Shown: piece by piece, positions 1 to 6,347 of the stretch | Numbering within the stretch: the stretch's first letter is position 1 | How the letters are laid out: the number at the start of each line of letters is the position of its first letter | Assembly (NCBI GenBank): GCA_946481475.1 | Contig: CAMLOB010000094.1 | Location: 1-10,482, forward strand | Length of the DNA stretch: 10,482 nucleotides | Direction: 5' to 3' | Origin: an uncultured Chlorobiota bacterium | GTDB taxonomy: Bacteria; Bacteroidota; Kapaibacteriia; OLB7 | The notes under the pieces: generated by a model | What the model was told of the DNA's origin: nothing | Databases searched by the model: none | Seen by the model: only the letters and a program-made list of their open reading frames with translations | Position numbers and translations under genes: made by a program

Positions 1-1089
1 GAGTTTCTCTACTCGGTTGAGAACCGAAGGGACGGACCTGCCGATACGTGCGGCTACCTGCTTGATCGGCTCGATCGGATAGTATGTCCGGAGAATCCGG
101 TCTTCCTTCGGGCTGTACTCGTTCCCGTTTGGCTCCCTCCGCAATCCCAACATGCCGGCACGTTGGCCGAGAGCTGCCGGAGTGCAGCCGATGCGGGCGG
201 CCAGCTCTCTGTTGGGAATCTTCCCGTACATCTTCCGCATCAGTTGATCATCCTCCTTGCTCCAGTGATGGCGCATCGGCCTCTCTTCCTGAAGCTTCAG
301 TATCCGGATGCGGCTCTCAACCGAACCGACCGATCGTCCCAACGCATCAGCCAGCTTGCGATATCCCATCGTGCCGTAGAGTTCCTTCAGTTTCCGAATC
401 TCCCCGTCCGTCCAGGGATCGCCTGCCGGTGGAGCGGTCAGGCCGAGCTTCCGTGCGTGGGTACGGATTGCTCCGACGGACCGTCCCATCTTCCGGGACA
501 ACTCTGTGCCGGTCATTCGATGATACTCCCGGCGCAGGATCCGGTCTTCTTCTTCGGTCCATGCCTGTGCCGGTTCGGCCCGTCTTCCGGAGAGAGGGGG
601 GAGGCCGAGAATGTGGGCGTGGGACTTCACCGACGCTGGTGTTCGCTCCAGACTCTGTGCCAGTTCCTTCAAGTTCTTGCGACCGAAATCGCGGCGCAGA
701 ATCTCTTTCTCTTCTTCGGTCCAGATGCGTCGTGACCAGTGGATGAGTCCGAGGTAGTGCAGATGGCCGATCACCGAGTCGATTGTCCGGTCGAGTAGTT
801 CGGCGATCTCCTCAACGCTGTGCGTCGCGTAGAGTTCCTTCAGTCGTTCGGACTCCTCCTCGGTCCAGACATTCATGTGGAAGCCGGGAATCTTCAGCTT
901 GTGCGCGCGATGGTGAACGCCATGCACGGTTCTGCCGAGCAGCGCAGCGGTGTAGACGGCTCCGTGGGTGGTATAGAACTTCTCAAGGGTTCGATCCTCC
1001 TGCTCACTCCAGGGCTTCCGCCGGTTGGAGGTATCCGGGGGGGGAGGTTCAGGTAGTTCGGTCCATCGACCGTGTCGTTTCTCAGCCAT
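1..1089 (-). CDS. Tandem Myb/SANT-like repeat DNA-binding protein (partial, C-terminus beyond window)
   Basis: The frame is open from ATG at 1089 to the window edge: 363 codons, no stop, so the C-terminus is missing. The protein is a string of helix-turn-helix units of the Myb/SANT (homeodomain-like) type. Seven units can be seen at residues 26-67, 74-115, 122-163, 176-217, 225-266, 275-316 and 324-363 (the last is cut). Each complete unit is exactly 42 residues. It opens with an aromatic-Ser/Thr pair (W27, W75, W123, W177, W226, W276, Y325) followed by an acidic stretch. It closes with a presumed recognition helix of form R-[ST]-x-x-[SGA]-[VIL]-x-x-[HR], ending in L-x-[LI]. Linkers are 6-12 residues. 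Such domains bind DNA, so this is probably a sequence-specific DNA-binding protein, for example a late regulator. That role is inferred. It follows the structural gene at 1229 across a 139-bp gap. A run of eight C in codons 15-18 could slip. Translated by hand from the reverse strand. Confidence 0.85.
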   Translation of the reverse strand, partial: MAEKRHGRWTELPEPPPPDTSNRRKPWSEQEDRTLEKFYTTHGAVYTAALLGRTVHGVHHRAHKLKIPGFHMNVWTEEESERLKELYATHSVEEIAELLDRTIDSVIGHLHYLGLIHWSRRIWTEEEKEILRRDFGRKNLKELAQSLERTPASVKSHAHILGLPPLSGRRAEPAQAWTEEEDRILRREYHRMTGTELSRKMGRSVGAIRTHARKLGLTAPPAGDPWTDGEIRKLKELYGTMGYRKLADALGRSVGSVESRIRILKLQEERPMRHHWSKEDDQLMRKMYGKIPNRELAARIGCTPAALGQRAGMLGLRREPNGNEYSPKEDRILRTYYPIEPIKQVAARIGRSVPSVLNRVEKL

Positions 1090-1228
1090 CTCTGTCGAAT
1101 TGTCCGGATAGAATAGAGGTCGCTGTCATTGATAAAGTATACAAAAGGGAGGGAAGGTAGGAAATGGAAAGAGGCTACCGCTCCTGATGTATCATCCGCC
1201 GTGGCGGATACTCTGTTCAATCTCTACG
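1090..1228. other. Intergenic region with 16-bp palindrome and polypurine stretch
   Basis: This gap separates the small structural gene from the Myb-repeat gene. It holds a near-perfect palindrome at 1194-1209 (seven-base arms around a two-base centre). The same motif recurs at 8650-8665 beside another gene end. An almost pure purine stretch covers about 1143-1174 on the plus strand, which is polypyrimidine in the late transcript. The minus strand around 1125-1150 is AT-richer than its surroundings and could hold a promoter for the Myb-repeat gene, but I see no convincing -35/-10 pair. No gene seen. Confidence 0.5.
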
Positions 1229-1525
1229 CTATCGTTCCTGACACACGACCACAGTACTCCGCTCAAATACCAGCTCGTCCGGCTCGGTCACGATCCGGTT
1301 GGTGATGATGTATTCTTCGCCTTGGACAAATCCCGAGAGCTCGATCTCCGTGGTGTCGTCGGTTCTGCCGGTGGAGTGGGAGAGGAGGGAGGGGTCGTAG
1401 TCGAATGTGCTTGCCCCGATGGTCTGCCCCCGCTCGTTGAGAAATGCAGTCCAGTCGAAGGGGAAGCGTTCGCGGTCGCTCGGGTCTACCGGGGTTTTCT
1501 GTCTGTCGATCCAGGTGTTGAGCAT
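1229..1525 (-). CDS. Small phage structural protein with WTAFL motif (98 aa)
   Basis: A 98-residue protein starting at ATG 1525, 15 bases after the stop of the fibre-like gene at 1541, so probably translated from the same message. After a polar N-terminus it shows FDWTAFLNERGQTIGASTF at residues 23-41. This is followed by an acidic linker, a beta-type segment TEIELSGFVQGEEYIITNRI at 59-78, and a C-terminal strand ending in ERSTVVVCQER. This arrangement (Trp-x-x-Phe/Trp-Leu ... Gly-x-x-Ile ... Ser, then a short Ig-like or beta-sandwich half) is typical of a small protein family in tail/fibre clusters of many phages. I recognise it from memory by pattern, and its exact role in the virion is not known to me. 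No signal peptide or membrane segment. The start has no strong SD, consistent with translational coupling. Confidence 0.8.
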   Translation of the reverse strand: MLNTWIDRQKTPVDPSDRERFPFDWTAFLNERGQTIGASTFDYDPSLLSHSTGRTDDTTEIELSGFVQGEEYIITNRIVTEPDELVFERSTVVVCQER

Positions 1526-1540
1526 GATGTCGGATGAGAT

Positions 1541-2644
1541 TTACAGTTGGTTCTGCTTCGGTACGATGACGCGGCGTGACTCGCTGAAGATGACCACCAG
1601 GCGGTCGTTGCTTGTGTCGGGGACCACGGCGAAGCGGGAGAAGATGGAGCCGAGCTGGAGATCTGTTCCCGCAAGTGTTGTCGGCCGGTTCAGCAGTCCG
1701 GAGATGGAGATGTCCTGGCGATCTCGTCCGATGAGTGCTTGAAGAAAGTGGAGGGTGATCGTTGCCGCTGATTCTTGCTGAAGTTCGGAGGACAGATGCA
1801 GTCCTTTCAGCACTGCTGCTGTGGTGTTCGAGGCTTCCAGTTCGAGAGAGCCGATAACCAGTATCTGCCGTATCCTGACTGCTGTCTGTTCTGTTCCTGT
1901 CGTCATCCCGGCGCAGCTTGCCGTCCGAACAGGTGCGGCGCTTCCATCGCCAACAATGCGGACGTCCGAGATGAGCAATCCCTCTTTGCGCACTGTCCCC
2001 ACGCTTCTCAGGTTCACGGCATCCGTAAGGATCATTCCTTTTCTCTGGACGGACTTCCCGGCGGCCCTGATCCCCTGACGGTTGAATGCCGAGAGCTGCA
2101 ACCCGGCGAGCGTGAGCCGGGCGAAGATTGATTGTCGGCTCGTGCTCGCCACGGCAAGGAAGACCTCGACGGAACTCTCTGTCCGGATGGCCTCGATTCC
2201 GGACAGCGCGATCATACCGGTCCGAATCATCGTTGATCGACTCTTTCCGGAAGCGAGCGTCGTTCCTGCCGCTGATCGTAGTGGTCGAATCGCAGCCGTG
2301 CTGATAGAGGAAGGGAGAACCTGACTGACAGGGAATGTCGATCGTTGAAGCGTGCCTCTTTGCCGCACAGTCATGAGTACCTGAGCAGAGGGGAGAACCT
2401 GCCGCTGGAGGATACCCCGGTCTGTTGTAGTTGTGCGGTTTTGACTTCCGAGATTCGTGTTGATGGAGGTTCTGCCGGACTGGACCGCCTGATCCATGAT
2501 GAGGGCTGAGAGATGTCGGCCGGATCGTGTCGCAACGACTTCGATACTGCTCACCGTTGCGAAGCCCGAGAGTGTGACCGTCTCACCGGCCGCACTCGCC
2601 GATGCGCCGAACTGCGTCTTGCCGAACTGTGATGTTCCGAACAT
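1541..2644 (-). CDS. Probable tail fibre-like structural protein, low in aromatics (367 aa)
   Basis: ATG at 2644 lies 13 bases after the stop of the upstream fibre gene. A strong SD, GGAGG at 2650-2654, is five bases from the start, so the two genes are tightly coupled. The N-terminus MFGTSQFGKTQFGAS resembles the short Phe-Gly-rich lead-in common in phage tail proteins. The body is rich in Ser, Thr, Arg, Ala and Leu, with few aromatic residues. It contains a clear repeat of period 20: RGILQRQVLPSAQVL at 76-90 and RGTLQRSTFPVSQVL at 96-110, with weaker SGR/SxxR recurrences further on, suggesting a beta-solenoid or stacked-strand fibre. The C-terminus ends with alternating strands (SRRVIVPKQNQL), like the 'R-x-x-x-V-P' ends of phage structural proteins next to WTAFL proteins. 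Receptor-binding or fibre role is inferred from position and composition; I see no enzymatic motif. Confidence 0.72.
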   Translation of the reverse strand: MFGTSQFGKTQFGASASAAGETVTLSGFATVSSIEVVATRSGRHLSALIMDQAVQSGRTSINTNLGSQNRTTTTDRGILQRQVLPSAQVLMTVRQRGTLQRSTFPVSQVLPSSISTAAIRPLRSAAGTTLASGKSRSTMIRTGMIALSGIEAIRTESSVEVFLAVASTSRQSIFARLTLAGLQLSAFNRQGIRAAGKSVQRKGMILTDAVNLRSVGTVRKEGLLISDVRIVGDGSAAPVRTASCAGMTTGTEQTAVRIRQILVIGSLELEASNTTAAVLKGLHLSSELQQESAATITLHFLQALIGRDRQDISISGLLNRPTTLAGTDLQLGSIFSRFAVVPDTSNDRLVVIFSESRRVIVPKQNQL

Positions 2645-2657
2645 GATGGCCTCCGGA

Positions 2658-3518
2658 TCAGGTGACGTTGATGCCGATCAGCGGCATGTTCAGACCGGTT
2701 CGGTAGGAGTAGGGGGGCGAGAGCGTCAGCGGGAGGGTGCCGAACGTGTGGCCGGTCTGGATCAACTGACGTGTGCTGTTCAGTGCACTCTGCGGGAAGA
2801 GGTGGTAGAACCCGGCGTCGGCGATGCTTGCGGAGCGGACCTGGACCTGCGTTGCCGAGTTGTGAACGAAGGCCCCGGCGTACATCGCCGGCGGCAGCGT
2901 CTCATCGACGCTGACCGGTTTCAGTCCGGTCGAGTCGACCGGGAGGGTCCCGCCATCGACAACCAGCTCGAAGTCGAGTCCTCCGGTCGGTCGGTAGAGT
3001 CCGAGCCGTCCCTGCCCGCCGAGCGTTCCGGCACCGGCGATGTCGATCATCAGGGTGTCAATTGCTACTTCTTCGTAGACCAGGATCGGGACGAGGATCA
3101 ACTGGTCCTTGTCGATGAACGTGCCGGCAAACCCGTCGTTGCGGTAGGGGACGGTATAGATGCCGGGAGCCATGCCCCAGCCGTTGACCTGAAACTGCTC
3201 AAGGCTAATGACCGCCTCCTGCAGTTCGGTGAGATGCTCGGCAGTCATCACCAACTCGACGGTGTCGCCACTTGACCACGCTTCGGCGTTCGTCCCGCCG
3301 TACCCCCGGCCTCCAGAGAGAACGGTAAAGTTGTTGCCGCTACGGGAGCCGACAAGAACCAGCTCGTTCATTGTGCCGTCGGTGATGCGGAGGATCTGTT
3401 GCCCGCTCGGCCACGCAGAACCACCCGAAGGAATAGAAAACGCCGAAGCCCCCGCACCAATGTCGGCCGCGAGCGTCGAGGAGAGGTAGTTGCGAGCTTC
3501 AGAGAATGATGTTGACAT
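2658..3518 (-). CDS. Tail fibre / receptor-binding structural protein (286 aa)
   Basis: The gene starts at ATG 3518, about 14 bases from a REP-like element that occupies its 5' side. The N-terminal third has the 'GRGYGGT..A.W..GD.VEL' module (residues about 69-88), a pattern seen near the head of many phage fibre and baseplate-attached proteins. It is followed by a short helical stretch EHLTELQEAVISLEQF (about 94-109), a likely trimerisation or hinge helix. The rest is beta-rich with Gly, Thr and Ser (GTLGGQGRLGLYRP, DSTGLKPVSVDETLPP), consistent with a jelly-roll or sandwich receptor-binding tip. It ends in TGLNMPLIGINVT. There is no catalytic signature of a depolymerase. The gene is followed directly by the fibre-like gene at 2644. 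The assignment rests on motif style and position. Confidence 0.78.
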   Translation of the reverse strand: MSTSFSEARNYLSSTLAADIGAGASAFSIPSGGSAWPSGQQILRITDGTMNELVLVGSRSGNNFTVLSGGRGYGGTNAEAWSSGDTVELVMTAEHLTELQEAVISLEQFQVNGWGMAPGIYTVPYRNDGFAGTFIDKDQLILVPILVYEEVAIDTLMIDIAGAGTLGGQGRLGLYRPTGGLDFELVVDGGTLPVDSTGLKPVSVDETLPPAMYAGAFVHNSATQVQVRSASIADAGFYHLFPQSALNSTRQLIQTGHTFGTLPLTLSPPYSYRTGLNMPLIGINVT

Positions 3519-3532
3519 AAGTTCATGTGTTT

Positions 3533-3618
3533 GCCCCCTTGAGGGGGCTGTCGAGCGAAGCGAGACGGGGGTGTCTTCTCCCTTGAGGGAGATGTCCCGC
3601 GAAGCGGGACAGAGGGTG
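3533..3618. repeat. REP-like double-hairpin element, copy 1
   Basis: Two hairpins in a row: an inverted repeat CCCCCTTGAGGGGG, then CTCCCTTGAGGGAG followed by the perfect stem TGTCCCGC / GCGGGACA. It ends in CAGAGGGTG. The same element occurs at 5628-5712, and its second half at 8017-8060. In each case the element lies between a gene stop and the start of the next gene. The stem arms differ between copies but stay paired in copies 1 and 3. Confidence 0.85.
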
Positions 3619-4183
3619 CGCCGGCGATCTCGACTCCCTCTGAAATTCAGTTAGATCGCCACCAACCTCCCATCTACCCCGCACCACGCCCGTTTCCGCA
3701 GGCTCCAACCGGCGTGCCCCGCGCGAAGTCTTGACATCACGTCAAGCCGGGGCACTTCAGTCCGTCGTCCTGCTTCTGAACGGCCGTGCCTTGCTCCACG
3801 TCGTCAGTCGTCCCCTGCGGGTTGCTCACTTCGTCGCACAGCTCCTGCGTTTGCCCCCCTCCGGGTCCGCCTGCCGCCGTTCCGCTGCGCCATCGCCGTC
3901 CGGTCCTGATCGCTCTACCAGATCGTCACCAACTTCCGGTCGGCCAACGCGCCACGCCCGTTTCCGCAAGCTCCAACCGGCGTGCCCCGCGCGAAGCCTC
4001 GACCTTACATTAAGCCAGGGCCTTGCAGCCCGTCGTCCGGATCCGAAGCGGCCATGCTTCGCTCCACGTCAGGCTCCGCCCCGGCGCCACGCTCGCACGC
4101 TTCCGTCGCTTTGCTCCTCCAGCGACGCTCGCAGGCTCTGGGGCTCCGCCTGCCGCTCCACTCAGCATAGTCGCGAGAACCCG
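3619..4183. repeat. Long intergenic repeat module, copy 1 (two related sub-units)
   Basis: No gene is supported in this stretch. It matches 8061-8637 over most of its length in the same orientation. It opens with a shared segment ending in TGAAATTCAGTT (to 3652). Then come two related sub-units whose common start CCACGCCCG lies at 3684 and 3952, 268 bases apart. Sub-unit one contains nested inverted repeats: GTGCCCCG (3714-3721) with CGGGGCAC (3748-3755), enclosing CTTGAC (3730-3735) with GTCAAG (3741-3746). The short open frames inside are repeated with the DNA and look fortuitous. It may be a host-type non-coding repeat or a structured RNA. Confidence 0.75.
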
Positions 4184-4228
4184 ACTCCACACTCTATAAA
4201 CTCCAGGAACTCTCAACTCTATGAACTC
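4184..4228. repeat. Phased ACTC (GAGT in mRNA) array after the tail gene
   Basis: ACTC starts at 4184, 4191, 4200, 4209, 4216 and 4225, giving spacings of 7, 9, 9, 7 and 9. On the transcribed strand this reads as GAGT units directly downstream of the stop codon at 4233-4235. Comparable arrays follow the stops at 5035, 8683 and 9552. Confidence 0.75.
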
Positions 4229-4232
4229 ACCC

Positions 4233-4883
4233 TTACACCAGTTCAATCTCCAACTCCCCCACACTGATCTTCACCTGATCCCCGTTCTCGATCAACTTCG
4301 AGTTGTCCTTCACCACAAACCCCGCCCCGTCCGATCCGATGTCGATCGCCGCTCCTCCGTTCGTCAGCGACAGTTCCAGAATCCCCGCCCCGCTGTTGAC
4401 CACGTAGTACGTCGAGTTTGCACTGACGCCGGAGGGGAGATCGAAGCCCGGACAGGCGACCAGTTGCACACGGTCTCCGTCGTTGTAGGGATGTGCCGGC
4501 ACGACGAGCTGGTTCGCGTCTGTCCCGTAATCGGTGGAGAAGTCGAAGCGCTGTCCGTGCAGACGACAGATCGCCCAGAGTGTCCCGCCGACCGAGCCGT
4601 CAAGGATGCCGATGCCGTAAACCCTCTCGAGATCGCCGGTTGCGGAGCCGAAGTCGATCTCCAGACTGTTGTTGATGGTTCGGTTTGCCGGAACACCCCA
4701 CAGGCCGTCGGAGTTCTTCCGGGCGAGACTCGGCCCGGTCTCCTCGACCCCTCCGGAGCCGTCGAGGTCCGGGAGGGTGGAGAAGAGGGCAAGCCAGGGG
4801 GTGATCTCCGCCCCGATGGCGTTGGCCTGACCGGTAAGGAACTTGAGTTGTTCGTGTGCGAAATGATCGCTGTAGACTGACAT
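4233..4883 (-). CDS. Phage tail-associated structural protein with inserted beta domain (216 aa)
   Basis: A 216-residue protein from ATG 4883. The core pattern is familiar from tail/fibre genes of many phages: an N-terminal helix, then WLALFSTLPDLDGSGGVE (30-47), a polar stretch with W62, FGSATGDLERVYGIGILDGS (78-97) and GGTLWA (99-104). A terminal segment with ENGDQVKISVGELEIEL (199-215) completes the beta fold. Between these, residues about 133-189 form an extra module (YNDGDRVQLV, LPSGVSANSTYYVVNSG, GAAIDIGSDGAG). It resembles the 'LP.GVSA.TTYYVVN' repeat domain found in many fibre and adhesin proteins, so the gene appears to be a core fold with a domain insertion. The role is probably tail tip or fibre attachment; no enzyme motif. 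It follows the endolysin-like gene, separated by a gap with a small hairpin. Confidence 0.8.
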   Translation of the reverse strand: MSVYSDHFAHEQLKFLTGQANAIGAEITPWLALFSTLPDLDGSGGVEETGPSLARKNSDGLWGVPANRTINNSLEIDFGSATGDLERVYGIGILDGSVGGTLWAICRLHGQRFDFSTDYGTDANQLVVPAHPYNDGDRVQLVACPGFDLPSGVSANSTYYVVNSGAGILELSLTNGGAAIDIGSDGAGFVVKDNSKLIENGDQVKISVGELEIELV

Positions 4884-5034
4884 GATGATGTGTGATTATC
4901 TGATCTGTGGATGCTCTGTGTGTGCTCTTTGCTTCGGGGGCGGATCGGGATGATTTGGTTCTCTCCGGGTGTCCGGGCGTCGGCATAAAGCCGCCGCCTA
5001 CCAGTGTTTGACTCTTGACTCCTGACCCTCGACT
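4884..5034. other. Intergenic region with CGGCATAAAGCCG hairpin and 7-base tandem repeat
   Basis: A short hairpin CGGCATAAAGCCG lies at 4981-4993, related to CGGCGTAAAGCCG at 9491-9503. At 5010-5037 there is a tandem 7-base repeat (GACTCTT, GACTCCT, GACCCTC, GACTTCA) whose last unit contains the stop codon of the gene ending at 5035. No gene is seen. Confidence 0.65.
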
Positions 5035-5595
5035 TCAGATTCCCTCAACCAACACATACCGCAACTCCCCCTTCCCGTATCGCTTCAACTCCGATCGGAC
5101 CAGCGTGATGAAACTCTTCCACTGGTCCGGCGGGATCGTCTGGCAGCCGAGGCTTGAGGTCGATCCCCAGCCGCCCCGGTGGATGTTGATGCCGAACCAG
5201 CCGGTCTCCTCGTAGTCCGGACGGCCGTCGCGGATCACCGTCACCGGCGCGGCCTGACGCAACGCCATGTAGCGCATCCGGTGGAGTCCGGGACGGTATC
5301 GCCAGATCCCGGCCTTCAGCCGTGCCATCCCCTTGTGGGTTCCGGTTCCGTAGCCTCGACGGTACCGACTCGGATCGCAGTTGGCATTGAAGGTGACGTA
5401 GGCGGTGGGGGAGAGGAAGATGATCGCGTCATCGTAGAGTCCGCGGTCGTTGACGCCCGGCTTGCCGAGGGTGTTGGCGTAGTAGCCTCGGACGGCCAGC
5501 AGAACGACGTCGTCGCGTACGCTGCGTGATCGAAGCAGTCCCTCTGCTTCAGATCTGGTCAGTCTCGGTCGGGATGTGGGGCGGATCGTGCTCAT
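5035..5595 (-). CDS. L,D-transpeptidase (YkuD)-fold protein, endolysin candidate (186 aa)
   Basis: The catalytic signature of the YkuD/L,D-transpeptidase fold is visible: NIHRGGWGSTSSLGCQTIP at residues 137-155, with H139 and C151 as the expected catalytic pair in H-x(n)-S-x-G-C. Upstream segments (YDDAIIFLSPTAYVTFNANC 54-73; the central GIWRYRPGLHRMRYMALRQ) fit the beta core of this fold. L,D-transpeptidase-fold enzymes act on peptidoglycan stem peptides by cross-linking or cleavage, and in phages they are found in lysis clusters. Here the gene follows a small membrane protein, so lysis of the host wall is the likely job, though a wall-modifying role is possible. There is no signal peptide, so export would need a holin. 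I chose ATG 5595 because GAGAAGAG precedes it; a GTG at 5607 would add four residues. Confidence 0.78.
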   Translation of the reverse strand: MSTIRPTSRPRLTRSEAEGLLRSRSVRDDVVLLAVRGYYANTLGKPGVNDRGLYDDAIIFLSPTAYVTFNANCDPSRYRRGYGTGTHKGMARLKAGIWRYRPGLHRMRYMALRQAAPVTVIRDGRPDYEETGWFGINIHRGGWGSTSSLGCQTIPPDQWKSFITLVRSELKRYGKGELRYVLVEGI

Positions 5596-5627
5596 ATCTC
5601 TTCTCACTTGTTTGTTGTTGTGCTATT

Positions 5628-5712
5628 GCCCCCTTGAGGGGGCTGCCGAGCGAAGCGAGGCGGGGGTGCTTCTCCCTTGAGGGAGATGTCGAGCGAAGCG
5701 AGACAGAGGGTG
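5628..5712. repeat. REP-like double-hairpin element, copy 2
   Basis: Same architecture as the element at 3533: CCCCCTTGAGGGGG, then CTCCCTTGAGGGAG, then a GAGCGAAGCGAG core and CAGAGGGTG. In this copy the second stem is imperfect: the TGTC/GACA ends pair but the middle does not. The rest of the 5596-5763 gap holds no gene that I can support. Confidence 0.82.
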
Positions 5713-5763
5713 TTGTCCCCTCGCCTACACTCTCTGCCAACTCCCCAAAGCCTACCAACCCCC

Positions 5764-5982
5764 TCACCGCACCTTCGTCTCCAGCGACTTTACCCGCATC
5801 TTCAACTCGATCAACTCCTCGTTGTTGGCATCGGCCACCTGCCCCTTTGCCACCAGCATTGCCACCTGCTGCTGCATCCGGGCCAGATCCTCGCCCATCG
5901 TCATCAGCTTCGCCATGTGGAAGCCCAACATCGCCAGGAGCATCGTCTCGATGATCAGGCGGAAGACATCTGTTCGCTGCAT
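5764..5982 (-). CDS. Small membrane-anchored coiled-coil protein, spanin-like or lysis accessory (72 aa)
   Basis: A 72-residue protein starting at ATG 5982, with an AGGAGA Shine-Dalgarno at 5991-5996, eight bases upstream. Residues about 6-28 (VFRLIIETMLLAMLGFHMAK) form a likely single membrane helix. Residues about 31-72 are rich in Glu, Lys, Gln and Leu with heptad-like spacing (LARMQQQVAMLV, EELIELKMRVKSLETKV), a probable coiled coil. This architecture, next to an endolysin-like gene, fits an inner-membrane spanin (Rz type) or another lysis accessory. Rz proteins are usually longer and have an embedded or adjacent lipoprotein partner, which I do not see, so the assignment is tentative. The message comes from the minus-strand late operon, directly beyond the A-poor plus-strand region. 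Confidence 0.72.
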   Translation of the reverse strand: MQRTDVFRLIIETMLLAMLGFHMAKLMTMGEDLARMQQQVAMLVAKGQVADANNEELIELKMRVKSLETKVR

Positions 5983-6336
5983 TGCTCGTTCTCCTGCTTC
6001 GGGTTCTTCTGGGGGATGCCGGTTCTGTGGGCCGCGCGCAGTTCACCGCAATCTCCCACTGCGCGCGGTGCGCTGCCCGGTTCGTTCTCAGGCGGCACGC
6101 GATTACGACCTTCTCCGACCGCCGCGAGCCTCGTCCTTGCCTGATCCGTTACCGCCGGACGGATCGTTCGTGTGGCTCGCTCTATGGTGGCGGTCCCCGC
6201 CCAATTCCGTCCGGGGCAGGCAGGTCGACCCCGGGGCTTCTTCGGGGCAGCGCGTCCTGTCGCAGTGGGGTCGCTGGGTGCCTGCGCGCTGTGTGCGGGT
6301 CGCTCGGTCGGGGTGTTCCCGGCTCTCTTTCCTCTC
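5983..6336. other. Non-coding leader between opposed genes, with 11-bp GC hairpin
   Basis: No convincing gene on either strand. A perfect 11-base inverted repeat, CCGCGCGCAGT at 6032-6042 and ACTGCGCGCGG at 6058-6068, encloses a 15-base loop. No U-run follows on either strand, so it is not a simple intrinsic terminator. Adenine becomes progressively rarer on the plus strand from about 6060 toward the A-free gene. The stretch probably holds the promoter and leader of the plus-strand gene, but I cannot point to promoter boxes. Confidence 0.45.
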
Positions 6337-6342
6337 GGAGGT
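6337..6342 (+). promoter_or_regulatory. Shine-Dalgarno site of the A-free gene
   Basis: GGAGGT lies five bases before ATG at 6348. In the 240 bases 6241-6480 the plus strand has only eight adenines by my reading. One of them is in this site and one is in the start codon. That placement is the main reason for reading the A-poor DNA as a plus-strand gene. Confidence 0.6.
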
Positions 6343-6347
6343 CTGTC

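Noticed and set aside
84..746. Plus-strand open frames at 84-746 and 163-735
   Set aside because: They lie opposite the Myb-repeat gene, whose product has a clear repeated domain structure.
1775..2131. Plus-strand frames opposite the fibre genes, including 2496-3275
   Set aside because: No family resemblance, odd composition, and no SD; they are antisense reflections of the structural genes.
3786..4190. Short open frames in the long repeat module, also found in the second copy at 8240-8740
   Set aside because: They recur because the DNA is repeated. Frames are not kept between copies beyond short stretches and there is no SD.
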